A stretch of DNA of 35,547 nt. Origin: Bartonella queenslandensis AUST/NH15 (GTDB taxonomy: Bacteria > Pseudomonadota > Alphaproteobacteria > Rhizobiales > Rhizobiaceae). Made by a program: the position numbers and the translations under genes. Where the stretch lies: NCBI RefSeq assembly GCF_000312585.1, contig NZ_HE997987.1:40015-75561 (forward strand), in the 5' to 3' direction. Shown here piece by piece: positions 7,394 to 18,342 of the stretch; within the stretch, counting starts at the first letter, position 1; each line of letters opens with the position of its first letter. Below the pieces are notes generated by a model. That model saw nothing but the letters and a program-made list of their open reading frames with translations, had not been told where the DNA came from and ran no database searches.

Positions 7394-8392
7394 TTGACAA
7401 AACAGGATCAAAGAGCTGAACGCCATATTCCAGTGTTGTTACAGCCAGTTTTGGCTGGGCTTATGCCATTGGTTGGAGCAAAAGTGATTGATGGTACTTT
7501 TGGTGCGGGTGGTTATACGCGCGCTTTGTTAAAAGCAGGGGCGGAAGTGATTGCTCTTGATCGTGATCCTCACGCCATTGGTGTGGGACAATCTCTTGTT
7601 GATGAATTTTTTCCACGGCTTCGTTTGATCCATATGGAATTTTCAAAGCTTGATCATGTCGTTGAAGAGAAGGTGGATGCGGTTATTTTGGATATCGGTG
7701 TTTCTTCAATGCAGCTTGACGAAGCAGAAAGAGGATTTTCTTTTCAAAAAGATGGTCCCTTAGATATGCGAATGGCTCAGACGGGTTTTACAGCTAGCGA
7801 TGTTGTCAATCGTTTAAAAGCAAAGGATTTAGCGCGTATTTTTAAGATATTAGGAGAAGAGCGTTATGCAGGGCGCATTGCACGAATGATTGAAAAGCGT
7901 CGTGTTGTTCAGCCTTTTTTGCGCACAGGTGATTTGGCCTATGCTATTGAAGCGTTGGTAGGGCGTAAGCTAGGAGATCGCATTCATCCTGCAACACGTG
8001 TATTTCAGGCTCTTCGTATCTATGTTAATGATGAAATGGGCGAATTAGCACGTGGTTTATTTGCTGCTGAACGCGTTTTAAAAGCTGGAGGCCGTTTGGG
8101 GGTTGTCAGTTTTCATTCTCTTGAAGATCGTATGGTCAAAAGATTTTTTTCGGCTCGTTCTGGAGCATGTATAAGGTCACGCTATTTACCTGAAATAAAG
8201 CATTTGCCAGCAACATTTTTCCCTTTGTTTAAAGGAGGAATAACAGCCAATAAAGAGGAGTTACAGCAAAATCCTCGTTCACGTTCTGCAAGATTACGTA
8301 TGGGGGTGCGAACTGACGCAGAGGCTCTTGCAGAAGATATGAAATTATTTGGTTTAGCAGAAATTGCCAGTTTTGAAGGTGGCAAGAAATGA
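7394..8392 (+). CDS. rsmH: 16S rRNA (cytosine(1402)-N(4))-methyltransferase RsmH (MraW)
   Basis: Methylates N4 of C1402 in the 16S rRNA P site using SAM. The protein is 332 aa. It shows the family start [10 protein letters not shown] at residues 12-21, the SAM-binding loop [16 protein letters not shown] at about 31-46, [24 protein letters not shown], the [15 protein letters not shown] block, and the C-terminal [18 protein letters not shown]. The start must lie before the HIPVLL block. The in-frame stop at 7364 leaves TTG at 7394 as the only ordinary start codon, and its ribosome site is weak. This is the first protein gene of the dcw cluster; mraZ, its usual partner, is absent. Its TGA overlaps the ftsL ATG (ATGA), indicating coupling. 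Confidence 0.96.
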   Translation: MTKQDQRAERHIPVLLQPVLAGLMPLVGAKVIDGTFGAGGYTRALLKAGAEVIALDRDPHAIGVGQSLVDEFFPRLRLIHMEFSKLDHVVEEKVDAVILDIGVSSMQLDEAERGFSFQKDGPLDMRMAQTGFTASDVVNRLKAKDLARIFKILGEERYAGRIARMIEKRRVVQPFLRTGDLAYAIEALVGRKLGDRIHPATRVFQALRIYVNDEMGELARGLFAAERVLKAGGRLGVVSFHSLEDRMVKRFFSARSGACIRSRYLPEIKHLPATFFPLFKGGITANKEELQQNPRSRSARLRMGVRTDAEALAEDMKLFGLAEIASFEGGKK

Positions 8393-8796
8393 CAGTTTTC
8401 CGTACATTTGATATGATTTTAGTGATGATTATGATTTGTATGGCAGGGCTTACTTATAAGGTAAAATATGATGTTCAAAAACGAATGAGCGAGGTTCGTC
8501 ATCTTGAGCGTGAAATTGCTGCAGCAAAAAATACGGTGAGTTTGCTTCATGCTGAGTGGGCTGTCATGATAAAGCCTTCACGTATGCAAAAACTTGCGAA
8601 ACGTTATCAAAAAGAACTTGGGTTAGAGGTTATACAGCCACTTCAAATCGTGGAGTTTAAAGACATTCCGGTACGAGAACATGATCCCATTGAAGAAATA
8701 ATTAAACAAAATATCTTGGAAGATAATCAGGATATTTGGGCACATAATCGGACTTCTCAAGTCAATCGGGTTGTTCAAAAAGGTGTACAGCAATGA
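8389..8796 (+). CDS. ftsL: Cell division protein FtsL
   Basis: Small bitopic divisome protein that, with FtsB and FtsQ, signals to FtsW-FtsI to start septal synthesis. It is 135 aa: a short cytoplasmic start, one membrane helix at about residues 8-24 ([17 protein letters not shown]), then a coiled-coil stretch to about 65 ([22 protein letters not shown]) and the LHAEW block typical of alphaproteobacterial FtsL. The tail is acidic and less conserved. FtsL sequences diverge strongly, so position between rsmH and ftsI is a large part of the evidence. Both ends overlap neighbours by four bases (ATGA). Confidence 0.9.
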   Translation: MTVFRTFDMILVMIMICMAGLTYKVKYDVQKRMSEVRHLEREIAAAKNTVSLLHAEWAVMIKPSRMQKLAKRYQKELGLEVIQPLQIVEFKDIPVREHDPIEEIIKQNILEDNQDIWAHNRTSQVNRVVQKGVQQ

Positions 8797-10534
8797 AGTT
8801 GCCTTTTTTATTCTCAAAGAAAAAAAAGCGCTTAAAGAGTTCATTGAATGATCATGATGTTTCTGTTCATCGTCCCTATTCTAGTCGTTCCCGTTTGCTT
8901 TTTTCGTTGTTTTGCTTTTTAATTTTATACGGTATCATGGGGGCTTGCCTTATTTCTTACGGGTTGGAAGGTGGACAAATTGAAGAAGCTAAGGGACCAG
9001 GCGTTCTTCCATTGATGGCACGGCCTGATATCGTTGATCGTAATGGTCGTTTATTAGCAACAGATATTAAAACCTATTCACTTTTTGCTGAGCCACGACG
9101 TATTATTGATGTGGATGAAACAATTGAATTGCTCTCAACAGTTTTACCTGATCTGAATTGGCAGGAAACTTATAAGCGTTTAAAAAGAAAAACCGGTTTT
9201 TCTTGGATACAGCGTGGGTTAACTCCCATGCAGAAGACTCAAATGATGGCTCTTGGTATTCCTGGAATTGGTTTTCGGACTGAAATTCGTCGTTTTTATC
9301 CCAATGGACCTATAACTTCTCATATTCTTGGCATGGTCAATGTGGATAATCAGGGCATTGCAGGTATGGAAAAATATATCGATGATACGGGGTTGAGTGC
9401 TCTGCGTGCTGCTGGTCTTGCTATGGAAGAATCATTAAAAAACGTTCAGCTTTCGATTGATGTGCGTGTTCAGGCAATTGTTCATGATGAACTTATTCAG
9501 GCTATGAAGCGTTATAAAGCTATTGCAGCAGGCGCTGTTATTTTAAATATCCATACGGGGGAAGTTTTGGCTTTGGCATCACTACCAGATTTTGATCCTG
9601 GAAATCCTATTGAAGCTTTAAAAAGTGATCGTCTTAATCGGATGACAGCTGGAACTTTTGAAATGGGATCGATCATTAAAAGTTTTACAACAGCCATGGT
9701 TCTTGATTCCGATATTTTCATTTAAACAGTATTATTGATGCTTCAAAGCCCATAAAAGTAAGTAGTGGCTATACGATTCATGATTTTCATGGGAAAAATC
9801 GTCCCTTAACGTTATGGGAGGTTTTTATTTATTCTTCCAATATTGGCTCTGCTAAAGAGGCATTAACGATAGGGATTGATAAACATCGTGATTTTTTGCG
9901 AAAATTGGGGCTTTTGGATCGTCTCACAACAGAGTTGCCTGAAGTTGCGCATCCTATTGTGCCACATCATTGGAAGGATATCCATTCTATGACAATTTCT
10001 TTTGGGCATGGTATGGCAACAACACCCTTGCAAACGGCCGTTGGAGCTGCTGCTTTAATGAATGGTGGTTGGTTGATTGAGCCAACATTTTTAAAACGGA
10101 CAAAAGAACAAACTTTGCACCATGCAAAACAGGTTTTGCAGGCCAAAACAAGTCAAAATATGCGTTACCTTTATCAATTAAATAGTAATATTGGTTCTGG
10201 ACGTCATGCAAGAGTAGAAGGCTATCGGGTGGGTGGAAAGACAGGAACAGCTGAGAAAGTTGAAAATGGAAAATATTCTAAAACAAAAAATTTCAATAGT
10301 TTTCTGGCTGCTTTTCCGATTGATGATCCTGCTTATGTTGTTTTAACAATTATTGATGAACCTAAGCCAGAAGAGGGAAAAAAATCTGCAACAGCAGGGA
10401 TGAATGCTGGACCAATGCTTGCTAATATTGTTCGTCGATCAGCGAGTTTTCTTGGTGTAAAGCCCGATTTTAAAAAAGAATATGAGTCTCTTTTAGGTAA
10501 AAAGAGCCCTTCAAGTTTTGTTAAACAACGGTAA
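8793..10534 (+). pseudogene. ftsI: Peptidoglycan transpeptidase FtsI (PBP3), frameshifted near 9720
   Basis: Septal class B penicillin-binding protein that crosslinks peptidoglycan beside FtsW. The first frame (8793-9725) encodes a membrane helix at about residues 35-56, the dimerisation domain (RPDIVDRNGRLLATD) and the catalytic SIIK at 293-296, then stops at a TAA at 9723. The rest continues at once in the next frame: NSIIDASKPIKV from 9725, SSN at 9833-9841 and GGKTGTAEK with KTG at 10238-10246, ending at 10534. Adding one base, for example making TTTT at 9715-9718 into five T, restores an unbroken protein of about 580 aa, the usual length. The gene is normally essential and every domain is intact, so a base-calling error or very recent mutation is likelier than old decay. 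It overlaps ftsL by four bases. Confidence 0.92.
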
Positions 10535-10557
10535 AATGAATATAAAGGTGCGTCGTT

Positions 10558-12009
10558 ATGTTATTTGGAACAGTTTTTACAGAATGTTTTGAAGATCAGA
10601 AACTTTGTTCAATGGAAATAACAGGAATCAGCGCAGATTCTCGACAAGTCTTGCCGGGCTATGTTTTTGTTGCTGTTCAAGGAAAAAAAGGAGATGGAAG
10701 ACATTATATCAATGATGCGATAAAGCGTGGAGCACGTGCAATTGTTACGGATTGTCAGGCTGTTCTTGAGGATTTATCTGTTCCAGTTTTACGTGTTTTG
10801 AATGTTCGTCATAGTCTCGCGTTGGCAGCAGCACGTTTTTACGGTTCTCAGCCTGAAACGGTTGTTGCTGTGACGGGGACAAGTGGTAAAACATCTGTTG
10901 TTTCCTTTATCCGGCAAATTTGGACTCATGTTGGATTGTGTGCTGCGAGTATAGGAACGGTTGGTGTTGTTTCTCCTCAACGAAATGATTATGGTTCTCT
11001 TACAACACCTGATCCAGTCGTCTTGCACCGTCTTCTTTGTGAAATTTCTCATGAAGGTGTGACCCATACAGCTCTTGAAGCTTCTTCACATGGGCTTGAT
11101 CAAGGACGACTTGATGGAGTCCGTTTAACAGCAGGGGCCTTTACCAATTTAGGGCGAGATCACATGGATTATCACACAGGGGTAGAGGATTATTTGCGGG
11201 CTAAAATGCGGTTGTTTGATATACTTTTGCCTGTATCTGCTCCTGCTCTGATTTTTGCTGATGATGTCTATTCACAAAGTGTTATTGATTCTGTTACACA
11301 AGCACGCCGCCGGGTCTTGACAATTGGACGGAAGGGACACTTTATCACAATTAATCGTGTCGAACATCAACGTTCAAAACAGTGTATTGAGTGTCGTGTG
11401 GAAAACAAGATTTATACATTTGATTTGCCTTTAGCTGGAGATTTTCAGGTGGCCAATGCGCTTGTGGCGGCAGGATTAGCTATTGCAACCGGTATTTCTC
11501 CTGATAAAGTTTTTTTTGCCCTTGAAACTTTGCAAGGAGCACCTGGTCGGTTAGAGTTTGTTGGAAAGGCAGAAAATAATGCGCCTGTTTATATTGATTA
11601 TGCGCATAAACCAGAAGCTTTAGAGCAAGTTTTACTATCTGTTCGCCCCTTTACGCAAGGGCGTTTGATTGTTGTTTTTGGTTGTGGAGGGGATCGAGAT
11701 CAAGGCAAAAGGGCTTTGATGGGAAAAATTGCAGCGGATAAAGCAGATATTGTTATTGTAACGGATGATAATCCTCGCACAGAAAAACCAGAAAAAATAC
11801 GTAAGGATATTTTACAGGCAGTACCAACAGCAATAGAGATAGCAGATCGCGGTGAAGCTATTTCTTATTCGGTAGGGCTTTTGAAAGCTGGTGATACACT
11901 CATCATTGCTGGAAAAGGTCATGAAGATGGCCAAATTATAGGGCAGAAAACCTATCCTTTTTCAGATCGTTTGAAAACGATAGAAGCTCTAGAGGACCGA
12001 AAGAGATGA
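10558..12009 (+). CDS. murE: UDP-MurNAc-tripeptide synthetase MurE, meso-diaminopimelate-adding
   Basis: Cytoplasmic ATP-dependent ligase that adds the third stem-peptide residue to UDP-MurNAc-L-Ala-D-Glu. It is 483 aa with the three Mur ligase domains: an N-terminal substrate domain ([17 protein letters not shown]), a central ATPase with P-loop [11 protein letters not shown] at about residue 106 and [13 protein letters not shown], and a C-terminal domain with [11 protein letters not shown] and [16 protein letters not shown] at residues 404-407 is the signature of meso-diaminopimelate selection rather than lysine, so the wall should be of the DAP type. It starts 23 bases after ftsI and overlaps murF by four bases (ATGA). 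Confidence 0.97.
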   Translation: MLFGTVFTECFEDQKLCSMEITGISADSRQVLPGYVFVAVQGKKGDGRHYINDAIKRGARAIVTDCQAVLEDLSVPVLRVLNVRHSLALAAARFYGSQPETVVAVTGTSGKTSVVSFIRQIWTHVGLCAASIGTVGVVSPQRNDYGSLTTPDPVVLHRLLCEISHEGVTHTALEASSHGLDQGRLDGVRLTAGAFTNLGRDHMDYHTGVEDYLRAKMRLFDILLPVSAPALIFADDVYSQSVIDSVTQARRRVLTIGRKGHFITINRVEHQRSKQCIECRVENKIYTFDLPLAGDFQVANALVAAGLAIATGISPDKVFFALETLQGAPGRLEFVGKAENNAPVYIDYAHKPEALEQVLLSVRPFTQGRLIVVFGCGGDRDQGKRALMGKIAADKADIVIVTDDNPRTEKPEKIRKDILQAVPTAIEIADRGEAISYSVGLLKAGDTLIIAGKGHEDGQIIGQKTYPFSDRLKTIEALEDRKR

Positions 12010-13427
12010 CAGTTTTGTGGGATAAACAAGCACTTGTTGCTGCCATTGATGGTATTGTAATAGGAAGCCTGCCAGAAACTTTTCCGGGGGTTTCTATTGA
12101 TAGTCGTACTCTTGTAGAAGGCGATATTTTTTTCTGCATTAAGGGGCATCATCTTGATGGCCATGATTTTGCTGCGCAAGCTTATGCACGAGGTGCAGGT
12201 GTTCTTATTGTTGCGCAACACCGTTTGAGGGATATGGAAAAGATATCGGCTCCATTGATTGTTGTTCCTGATGTTTTGCAGGCTTTAGAAAAACTTGGGA
12301 AAGCCGCCCGCAAACGTTCAAAAGCTAGAATTATCGCTATAACAGGATCGGTGGGAAAAACAACGACAAAAGAAGCTTTGAAACAAGTCCTTGCAACGGC
12401 TGGGAACGTTCATGCAAATCTCGCTTCTTTAAATAATTGCTGGGGGGTTCCGCTTACTTTAGCACGGATGCCTATGGAGAGTGATTATGGTGTTTTTGAA
12501 ATTGGCATGAATCATAAAGATGAAATTCGCCCTCTGGTTAAGCTGGTTTGTCCGCATGTTGTTCTCATTACGCATATTTGTGCGGGACATATGGGGTTTT
12601 TCAAAGATCTTGAGGAAATAGCAGAGGCAAAAGCTGAAATTTTTGAAGGATTGGATGAGGAAGGTATTGCTATTTTAAATGCAGATAGTGCTTTTTTTTC
12701 TTATCTCGTTCAAAAAGCAAAGCGGTGCGGTGTGAAAAAGATCTTAAGCTTTGGTGAGACTGAAAATGCTGATTATCAGGCGCGGGATATACATCTTCTA
12801 ACCGATAATTCTTCTATGATTGTGCGTATTGAGGGGCGGGATAGAAAGGTTGAAATTGGCGCTCCGGGGCGCCATATCGTGCAAAATAGTTTAGGGGTTA
12901 TTGCTGCTTGTGATGCTATGGGTGTTGAACTAGAGCCTGTTTTGCTTTCTTTTAGCCATTTTTCTCCTCAAAAGGGACGGGGTGTTCGTTATCGATTATC
13001 TTTATCAAATGGAGGTGAATTTTATCTCATCGATGAAAGTTATAATGCTAATCCTGTTTCTATGCGTGCTGCTCTTGAACTTCTTGCTACAGGACCAGTA
13101 GGAGAGAAGGGGCGGCGAATTGCTGTTTTAGGGGATATGTTAGAGTTAGGGAAGTATAGTGAAAAGCTTCATCGTGATTTAATAAAGCCAATCCGTTTTT
13201 CTGGTGCTCATCCCGTTTTTTTATTTGGTGAGGCGATGAAGTCTTTAGTCGATGATTTGTCTGCTTATGCTAAGGTTTATTATGCTGAAAATATTGAGAA
13301 AATTTTACCGCTTCTTTTGACAGAAATTTCTCCTGGCGATCTGCTTATGATTAAATCATCCAATAGTCTTTGTTCATCAAATATTGTGGCTGCATTTCTG
13401 GATCGCTATAAGGCGGTTTCTTCATAG
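12006..13427 (+). CDS. murF: UDP-MurNAc-tripeptide:D-Ala-D-Ala ligase MurF
   Basis: Last cytoplasmic Mur ligase; joins D-Ala-D-Ala to the tripeptide and so completes the pentapeptide precursor. The protein is 473 aa. Seen are [20 protein letters not shown] in the N-terminal domain, the ATP loop [18 protein letters not shown] near residue 115, [38 protein letters not shown], and the C-terminal [15 protein letters not shown] and [10 protein letters not shown] blocks. All key family motifs are present and the length is normal. It is coupled to murE by an ATGA overlap. Its D-Ala-D-Ala substrate comes from Ddl, encoded further down in the same cluster. Confidence 0.97.
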   Translation: MTVLWDKQALVAAIDGIVIGSLPETFPGVSIDSRTLVEGDIFFCIKGHHLDGHDFAAQAYARGAGVLIVAQHRLRDMEKISAPLIVVPDVLQALEKLGKAARKRSKARIIAITGSVGKTTTKEALKQVLATAGNVHANLASLNNCWGVPLTLARMPMESDYGVFEIGMNHKDEIRPLVKLVCPHVVLITHICAGHMGFFKDLEEIAEAKAEIFEGLDEEGIAILNADSAFFSYLVQKAKRCGVKKILSFGETENADYQARDIHLLTDNSSMIVRIEGRDRKVEIGAPGRHIVQNSLGVIAACDAMGVELEPVLLSFSHFSPQKGRGVRYRLSLSNGGEFYLIDESYNANPVSMRAALELLATGPVGEKGRRIAVLGDMLELGKYSEKLHRDLIKPIRFSGAHPVFLFGEAMKSLVDDLSAYAKVYYAENIEKILPLLLTEISPGDLLMIKSSNSLCSSNIVAAFLDRYKAVSS

Positions 13428-13448
13428 TTTTAAAAGGTTTTTTGTCCC

Positions 13449-14519
13449 ATGATGCTGTTTTTTTCTTCGTTTAGTGATTGGCTTCCAGGTGTGAATGTTT
13501 TTCGTTATATTACTTTTCGCACGATAGCAGCGATGCTGACGTCAGGGCTCATTGTTTTTTTGTTTGGACCTAGCATCATTGCTTCTCTTAAATTGCGTCA
13601 GGGCAAAGGGCAACCGATTCGTGCCGATGGTCCTCAAACACATTTTAAAAAGGCTGGAACACCTACAATGGGTGGATTGATGATTTTAACCGGCATTGTC
13701 GTATCGGCATTTTTGTGGTGTAATTTATCGAATATTTATTTTTGGGTATCACTCTTGGTTATGCTTTCTTTTGGGGCTATTGGATTTTATGACGATTATC
13801 TTAAGGTCACACAACAAACAGACAAAGGATTTTCTGGGAAAGCACGGTTAAGCTTGGAGTTTTTTGTTGCAGCGATTGCTGCTTTTGTCATTCTGAAAAT
13901 TGGCTCATCTGGGTTCGCTTTGCCTTTTTTGAAAGATTATCTGATCAACTTGGGTTGGTTTTTCATTCCTTTTTCTGCTTTTGTTATTGTCGCGACGGGG
14001 AATGCGGTTAATTTGACGGATGGACTTGATGGGCTTGCTATTGTCCCTGTGATGGTTGCAGCTTTATCTTTTGCTCTGATTGCTTATCTTTGTGGTAATA
14101 TGAATTTTGCTGATTACCTCCAAATACACTATGTATCGGGAACAGGTGAACTGGCTGTTTTATTGGGGGCTGTCGTGGGGGCGGGGCTTGGCTTTTTGTG
14201 GTTTAATGCACCACCGGCTGCTATTTTTATGGGGGATACTGGCTCGTTGGCTCTTGGAGGATTATTGGGGACTGTTGCGGTTGCTACGAAGCACGAAATT
14301 GTTTTGGTTCTTATTGGTGGGCTTTTTGTTGTGGAAGCTTTTTCAGTCGTTATACAGGTTGGTTATTTCAAATTGACAAGAAAACGTGTGTTTCTTATGG
14401 CACCGATCCATCATCATTTTGAGAAAAAAGGCTGGACTGAAAGCCAAGTGGTGATACGCTTCTGGATTATTTCAATCGTTCTTGCTCTCATTGGCCTTTC
14501 AACACTTAAATTGCGGTGA
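13449..14519 (+). CDS. mraY: Phospho-MurNAc-pentapeptide translocase MraY
   Basis: Integral inner-membrane enzyme that transfers phospho-MurNAc-pentapeptide from UDP to undecaprenyl phosphate, giving lipid I. It is 356 aa with about ten membrane helices. Motifs: [14 protein letters not shown] near residue 73, the Asp pair in [24 protein letters not shown] in the cytoplasmic loop, [12 protein letters not shown], and the histidine-rich [13 protein letters not shown] near residue 320. ATG ATG start 21 bases after murF. Its stop TGA lies four bases before the start I prefer for murD. Confidence 0.97.
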   Translation: MMLFFSSFSDWLPGVNVFRYITFRTIAAMLTSGLIVFLFGPSIIASLKLRQGKGQPIRADGPQTHFKKAGTPTMGGLMILTGIVVSAFLWCNLSNIYFWVSLLVMLSFGAIGFYDDYLKVTQQTDKGFSGKARLSLEFFVAAIAAFVILKIGSSGFALPFLKDYLINLGWFFIPFSAFVIVATGNAVNLTDGLDGLAIVPVMVAALSFALIAYLCGNMNFADYLQIHYVSGTGELAVLLGAVVGAGLGFLWFNAPPAAIFMGDTGSLALGGLLGTVAVATKHEIVLVLIGGLFVVEAFSVVIQVGYFKLTRKRVFLMAPIHHHFEKKGWTESQVVIRFWIISIVLALIGLSTLKLR

Positions 14520-14523
14520 AATT

Positions 14524-15918
14524 TTGATTTGTGTTGCGTGTTATAAAGGACAAAAAGTTGCTCTGTTTGGATTAGGGGCGTCTGGATTAGCAACGGCACA
14601 AGCATTGATGAGTGGCGGTGCAGAAGTGGTGGCGTGGGATGATAATCCTGCGAGTGTACAAGCAGCTTTTCGACAAAATATTCCAATAAAAAATCTTCAC
14701 GATGAGGATTGGTCAAAATTCGTAGCATTGATTTTAGCTCCTGGTGTTCCTTTAATGTATCCAAAGCCTCATTGGGTTGTTGAAAAAGCACGAAAAGAAA
14801 ATATAGAAATTATCGGTGATATTGAATTATTTGTTCGAGCGCGTCATCATTTTTTACAGCGTTATGGTTTTTGTGACCAAGATGTTCCTTTTATTGCGAT
14901 TACGGGGACGAATGGAAAGTCAACAACGACAGCTTTGCTTGCGCATTTGTTGGAAAAAATGGGTTATGATGTGCAGATGGGGGGAAATATTGGAAAGGCA
15001 ATATTGACGCTTAAGCCCTTTGTTAAAAAACGTATCTATGTGATTGAGTGTTCATCGTTTCAAATTGATCTTACTCCCTCTCTTCAGCCAACCATTGGAC
15101 TTTTATTGAATTTAACACCTGATCATATTGATCGTCATGGGAGTTTTGCTTGTTATGTGAAAACCAAAAGGCAACTCGTTGCTCAGGCTTCACAGGCGTT
15201 TATTTCAGTTGATGATGCTGCTTGTGAGATTTTGTATCAACAGTTACTTCACGAGGGGCATCAAATCGAGGCAATTTCCAAGGATCATTTTGTTGAAAAT
15301 GGTTTTTATGCAGAGGGAACCAAGCTCTTTTCTGTTCGTCAAGGAGAGCAACATATGCTTGCAGACCTTGCGTCGGTGGCTGCTTTGCGCGGAGGTCATA
15401 ATGCGCAAAATGCTCTTATGGCATTGGCCGCTTTGCAGGCTTTAAAAATAACCGATTCCTCTATGAACAAGTATTTAGCAAGCTATAAAGGATTGCCCCA
15501 CCGTATGCAGCAGGTCCGTAAAATGGGGACGGTTTTATTTATCAATGATAGCAAGGCGACGAATGCCGATGCAACAGCGCCTGCACTTAGCGCCTTTAAT
15601 GATATTTTTTGGATTGTTGGGGGACAGGCAAAAAAGGGAGGAATTGAGTCTCTTAGAGAATTTTTTCCTAAAATCCGTAAAGCCTATTTAATTGGAAGTG
15701 CGGCGGAAGAATTTGCTCGCATTATTGGTTCTGCTCTTCCTTTTTCTATGAGCTTAACTTTAGAAAATGCGGTGCGTGAAGCTACCATTGACGCAATGCA
15801 TTGCAAGGCAAAGGAGGGGGTCGTTCTTTTGTCTCCTGCTTGTGCAAGTTATGACCAATTTAAAAATTATGAAGTGCGAGGCGAAGCATTTGTCTCTTTG
15901 GTGATGCAGTTACAATAA
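14524..15918 (+). CDS. murD: UDP-MurNAc-L-alanine:D-glutamate ligase MurD
   Basis: Cytoplasmic ligase adding D-Glu to UDP-MurNAc-L-Ala. From the TTG at 14524 it is 464 aa and begins [21 protein letters not shown], close to the MIPV-type start of rhizobial MurD. A longer frame from 14482 would overlap mraY by 38 bases without a better ribosome site, so I prefer the shorter form; GGTGA lies just ahead. Domains: N-terminal UDP-binding loop [11 protein letters not shown]-loop [18 protein letters not shown] near residue 125, [24 protein letters not shown], then [21 protein letters not shown] and [19 protein letters not shown]. Length and motifs are normal. The non-ATG start may keep expression modest. 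Confidence 0.95.
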   Translation: MICVACYKGQKVALFGLGASGLATAQALMSGGAEVVAWDDNPASVQAAFRQNIPIKNLHDEDWSKFVALILAPGVPLMYPKPHWVVEKARKENIEIIGDIELFVRARHHFLQRYGFCDQDVPFIAITGTNGKSTTTALLAHLLEKMGYDVQMGGNIGKAILTLKPFVKKRIYVIECSSFQIDLTPSLQPTIGLLLNLTPDHIDRHGSFACYVKTKRQLVAQASQAFISVDDAACEILYQQLLHEGHQIEAISKDHFVENGFYAEGTKLFSVRQGEQHMLADLASVAALRGGHNAQNALMALAALQALKITDSSMNKYLASYKGLPHRMQQVRKMGTVLFINDSKATNADATAPALSAFNDIFWIVGGQAKKGGIESLREFFPKIRKAYLIGSAAEEFARIIGSALPFSMSLTLENAVREATIDAMHCKAKEGVVLLSPACASYDQFKNYEVRGEAFVSLVMQLQ

Positions 15919-16061
15919 AAAAAGCATCAATGATAAAAAATATTTTTGCGTTAAGACTCCAGAATCTTTTTTTGTGTAATTTCGTTTTTAAAGTGTTTGT
16001 TAAACAGGTTGGGGAACCTTATCACTTTGAGACAATTTATAAACAGATAAGGTGGATATAA
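15919..16061. promoter_or_regulatory. murD-ftsW gap with two adjacent GANTC sites
   Basis: One of the few real gaps in the dcw cluster (143 bases). GACTC (15955-15959) and GAATC (15962-15966) are two bases apart; GANTC is the target of the cell-cycle methylase CcrM. An internal promoter for ftsW-murG-murC-murB is plausible, but no convincing -35/-10 pair was found. Confidence 0.3.
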
Positions 16062-17213
16062 ATGGTTACGCGTGCAGATAGAGACCCAATTGCAAATTGG
16101 TGGTGGACGATTGATCGCTCTATTTTTGCAGCTTGTTTAATTTTAATGGGGATTGGCATTATGCTGTCTTTTGCTGCTAGCCCCACTATTGCAAAAAAAA
16201 TCGGAATTGCTGATAGTTTTTATTTTGTTCGGTGGCATATCATTTTTAGCATTGCAGCATTTTTTACGATGATTACCATTTCTTTTTTTTCGCTTCCTAA
16301 TATTCGTCGTTTATGTGCTCTTTTACTCATTGTAACGCTTGCTCTTATGGTTGCAACCTTATTTGGGGGTCCTGAATTAAAGGGCGCGCGGCGGTGGATT
16401 TTGCTCTTTGGTTTTTCTGTACAAGCATCAGAGTTTATGAAGCCAGCTTTTGTGGTGATGTCTGCTTGGCTTTTTTCAGAACAGATACGTAGGAGGGGAG
16501 TTTCGGGTTACATATTAGCAACTCTCCTTTATGCTATTTGTTGTGTTCTTCTGATTTTACAGCCTGATATTGGCCAAACAATTTTAATAAGTGCAACATG
16601 GGGGGGGCTGTTTTTTATTGCTGGTGTGCCTCTTACGGTTATTTTTTTCTTTCTCATTTTAGGTGCTGTAGGAATTGTTTTCGCTTATCTTTTTCTGCCT
16701 CATGTGCGCGATCGTATCAATGGTTTTTTGACAGGGGAAGGAGATACTTTTCAAGTGGATGTAGGGCGTGAGGCTATTTTGAATGGTGGTTGGTTTGGGA
16801 AAGGCCCCGGAGAGGGAACAGTAAAACGTATCATTCCTGATAGCCATACAGACTTTGTATTTTCTGTGGCTGCTGAAGAATATGGTATTATTCTTTGTTT
16901 GTTCATTATGATGCTTTTTGCCTTTATCGTTATGCGTTCATTGTATATAGCCATGAATACACGTGATTCCTTTATACGTCTTGGTATTACAGGCATAGCC
17001 ATGATGATTGGTTTTCAATCAGCGATTAATATGGCTGTTAATCTTCACTTAATCCCTCCTAAAGGCATGACATTGCCGTTTATTTCTTATGGTGGCTCAT
17101 CAATGGTGGCAATTGCGTTTTCAATGGGAATTTTACTTAGTTTAACACGTCGTTGGCCAGAAGCACGTCTTTCAGCTTTTCCTTCTTCTGTTTTGGATAC
17201 GCCTTATGAATGA
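16062..17213 (+). CDS. ftsW: Septal peptidoglycan polymerase FtsW (SEDS family)
   Basis: Polytopic inner-membrane glycosyltransferase that polymerises lipid II at the septum with FtsI. It is 383 aa with about ten hydrophobic helices after a short cytoplasmic start. SEDS hallmarks: KGARRWILLFGFSVQASEFMKPAFV around residues 107-131, the large loop with GEGTVKRIIPDSHTDFVFSVAAEEYG (the HTDF segment carries the Asp needed for catalysis in this family), and the C-terminal LPFISYGGSSMVAIAFSMG. FtsW rather than RodA is supported by position and by partner FtsI. The AAGGTGGA ribosome site is well placed. The gene overlaps murG by eight bases. Confidence 0.97.
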   Translation: MVTRADRDPIANWWWTIDRSIFAACLILMGIGIMLSFAASPTIAKKIGIADSFYFVRWHIIFSIAAFFTMITISFFSLPNIRRLCALLLIVTLALMVATLFGGPELKGARRWILLFGFSVQASEFMKPAFVVMSAWLFSEQIRRRGVSGYILATLLYAICCVLLILQPDIGQTILISATWGGLFFIAGVPLTVIFFFLILGAVGIVFAYLFLPHVRDRINGFLTGEGDTFQVDVGREAILNGGWFGKGPGEGTVKRIIPDSHTDFVFSVAAEEYGIILCLFIMMLFAFIVMRSLYIAMNTRDSFIRLGITGIAMMIGFQSAINMAVNLHLIPPKGMTLPFISYGGSSMVAIAFSMGILLSLTRRWPEARLSAFPSSVLDTPYE

Positions 17214-18342
17214 TAAAAAAGTTATTGTTTTGGCGGCGGGTGGTACAGGTGGACATCTTTTTCCTGCTGAAGCACTTGCTGTTGAATTAAGGCAGCGTGG
17301 ATATGATGTTCATTTGATAACCGATGAAAGAGCACGATCTTTTGCACGGAGCTTTGATGAAGAGCATATACATGTCGTTTCATCGGCAACATTTACACGA
17401 CGTCATCCTTTTGCTTTGATAAAAACAATTTGGTCTTTGCTCAAGGGCATGGGGCAATCGTTGAGGTTATTTTATAAATTACGTCCTGTTCTTGTTGGTG
17501 GTTTTGGGGGATATCCGAGTTTTCCTCCTCTTTTTATTGCGGCCTTAATGCGGCGTGTAACATTTATTCATGAGCAAAATGCTGTTATAGGGCGAGCCAA
17601 TCGGGTATTGGCAATTTTTGTGCGTGCAATCGCTGGTGGTTTGTTGTCGCCCCATGGTGCTTATGCTCATAAAACACTTTTAACGGGAAATCCTGTACGT
17701 GAGGCTGTGTTGAAGGCGGCTAAAATTCCTTATCATTCTTCAGTGGGAGAAAAGCCATTTAATTTTTTGATTTTTGGGGGTAGCCAAGGTGCTTCTTTTT
17801 TTTCGCATATTGTTCCAGAAGCGGTTGCTTTGCTCGATGATCAGAACCGTAAACGCTTACGAATTGTACAGCAAGTTCGTGGTGAGGCTGCAGAATTGAT
17901 CAAAATCTATCGTGATAGGGGCGTACAAGCTGAGGTTGCTCCTTTTTTTGATGATATGGCTGAACGGATGGCACATGCCCATTTTATTTTGTCGCGTGCT
18001 GGGGCTTCATCGGTTTGTGAAATAGCAGTGATTGGTAGACCTGCTTTGCTTATTCCTTATCCGTATGCTTTGGATCATGATCAGGCAGCCAATGCAGCTC
18101 TTCTTGCACGTGTGGGTGGTGGGCAAATTGTCTTAGAAAAGGATTTAAATGCACAAAGGCTTTTTTCTCTTTTAACGCAAGCTTGTTATGCACCCCATTT
18201 ATTGGAAAAACAAGCGCTTGCTGCAAAAAAAGTTGGGCAACCTCATGCAACCCGTTGCCTTGCTGATATGGCTGAAGCTTTAATTGCGGGGCGATTGTTG
18301 TCAGATATAAAAGAGGAGCTTTTTGATGAAAATGCCACTTGA
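17206..18342 (+). CDS. murG: Undecaprenyldiphospho-muramoylpentapeptide beta-N-acetylglucosaminyltransferase MurG
   Basis: Peripheral membrane GT28 glycosyltransferase that adds GlcNAc to lipid I, making lipid II on the inner face of the membrane. The protein is 378 aa. The N-terminal domain shows [14 protein letters not shown] (residues 12-25), a diphosphate and acceptor loop, then [15 protein letters not shown] and [12 protein letters not shown]. The C-terminal domain has [11 protein letters not shown] and the UDP-GlcNAc site [23 protein letters not shown] followed by DHDQAANA. The start overlaps the end of ftsW, and its end overlaps murC, so the three are translationally linked. Standard length and complete motifs. 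Confidence 0.97.
   Translation: MNDKKVIVLAAGGTGGHLFPAEALAVELRQRGYDVHLITDERARSFARSFDEEHIHVVSSATFTRRHPFALIKTIWSLLKGMGQSLRLFYKLRPVLVGGFGGYPSFPPLFIAALMRRVTFIHEQNAVIGRANRVLAIFVRAIAGGLLSPHGAYAHKTLLTGNPVREAVLKAAKIPYHSSVGEKPFNFLIFGGSQGASFFSHIVPEAVALLDDQNRKRLRIVQQVRGEAAELIKIYRDRGVQAEVAPFFDDMAERMAHAHFILSRAGASSVCEIAVIGRPALLIPYPYALDHDQAANAALLARVGGGQIVLEKDLNAQRLFSLLTQACYAPHLLEKQALAAKKVGQPHATRCLADMAEALIAGRLLSDIKEELFDENAT

Noticed and set aside
9721-9727. TTTAAAC, a classic -1 slippery heptamer, exactly at the ftsI break
   Set aside because: For -1 slippage the incoming frame must read T TTA AAC, but the upstream ftsI frame reads ATT TAA. The heptamer is in phase with the downstream frame, so it cannot work as a standard site. 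An indel is simpler.
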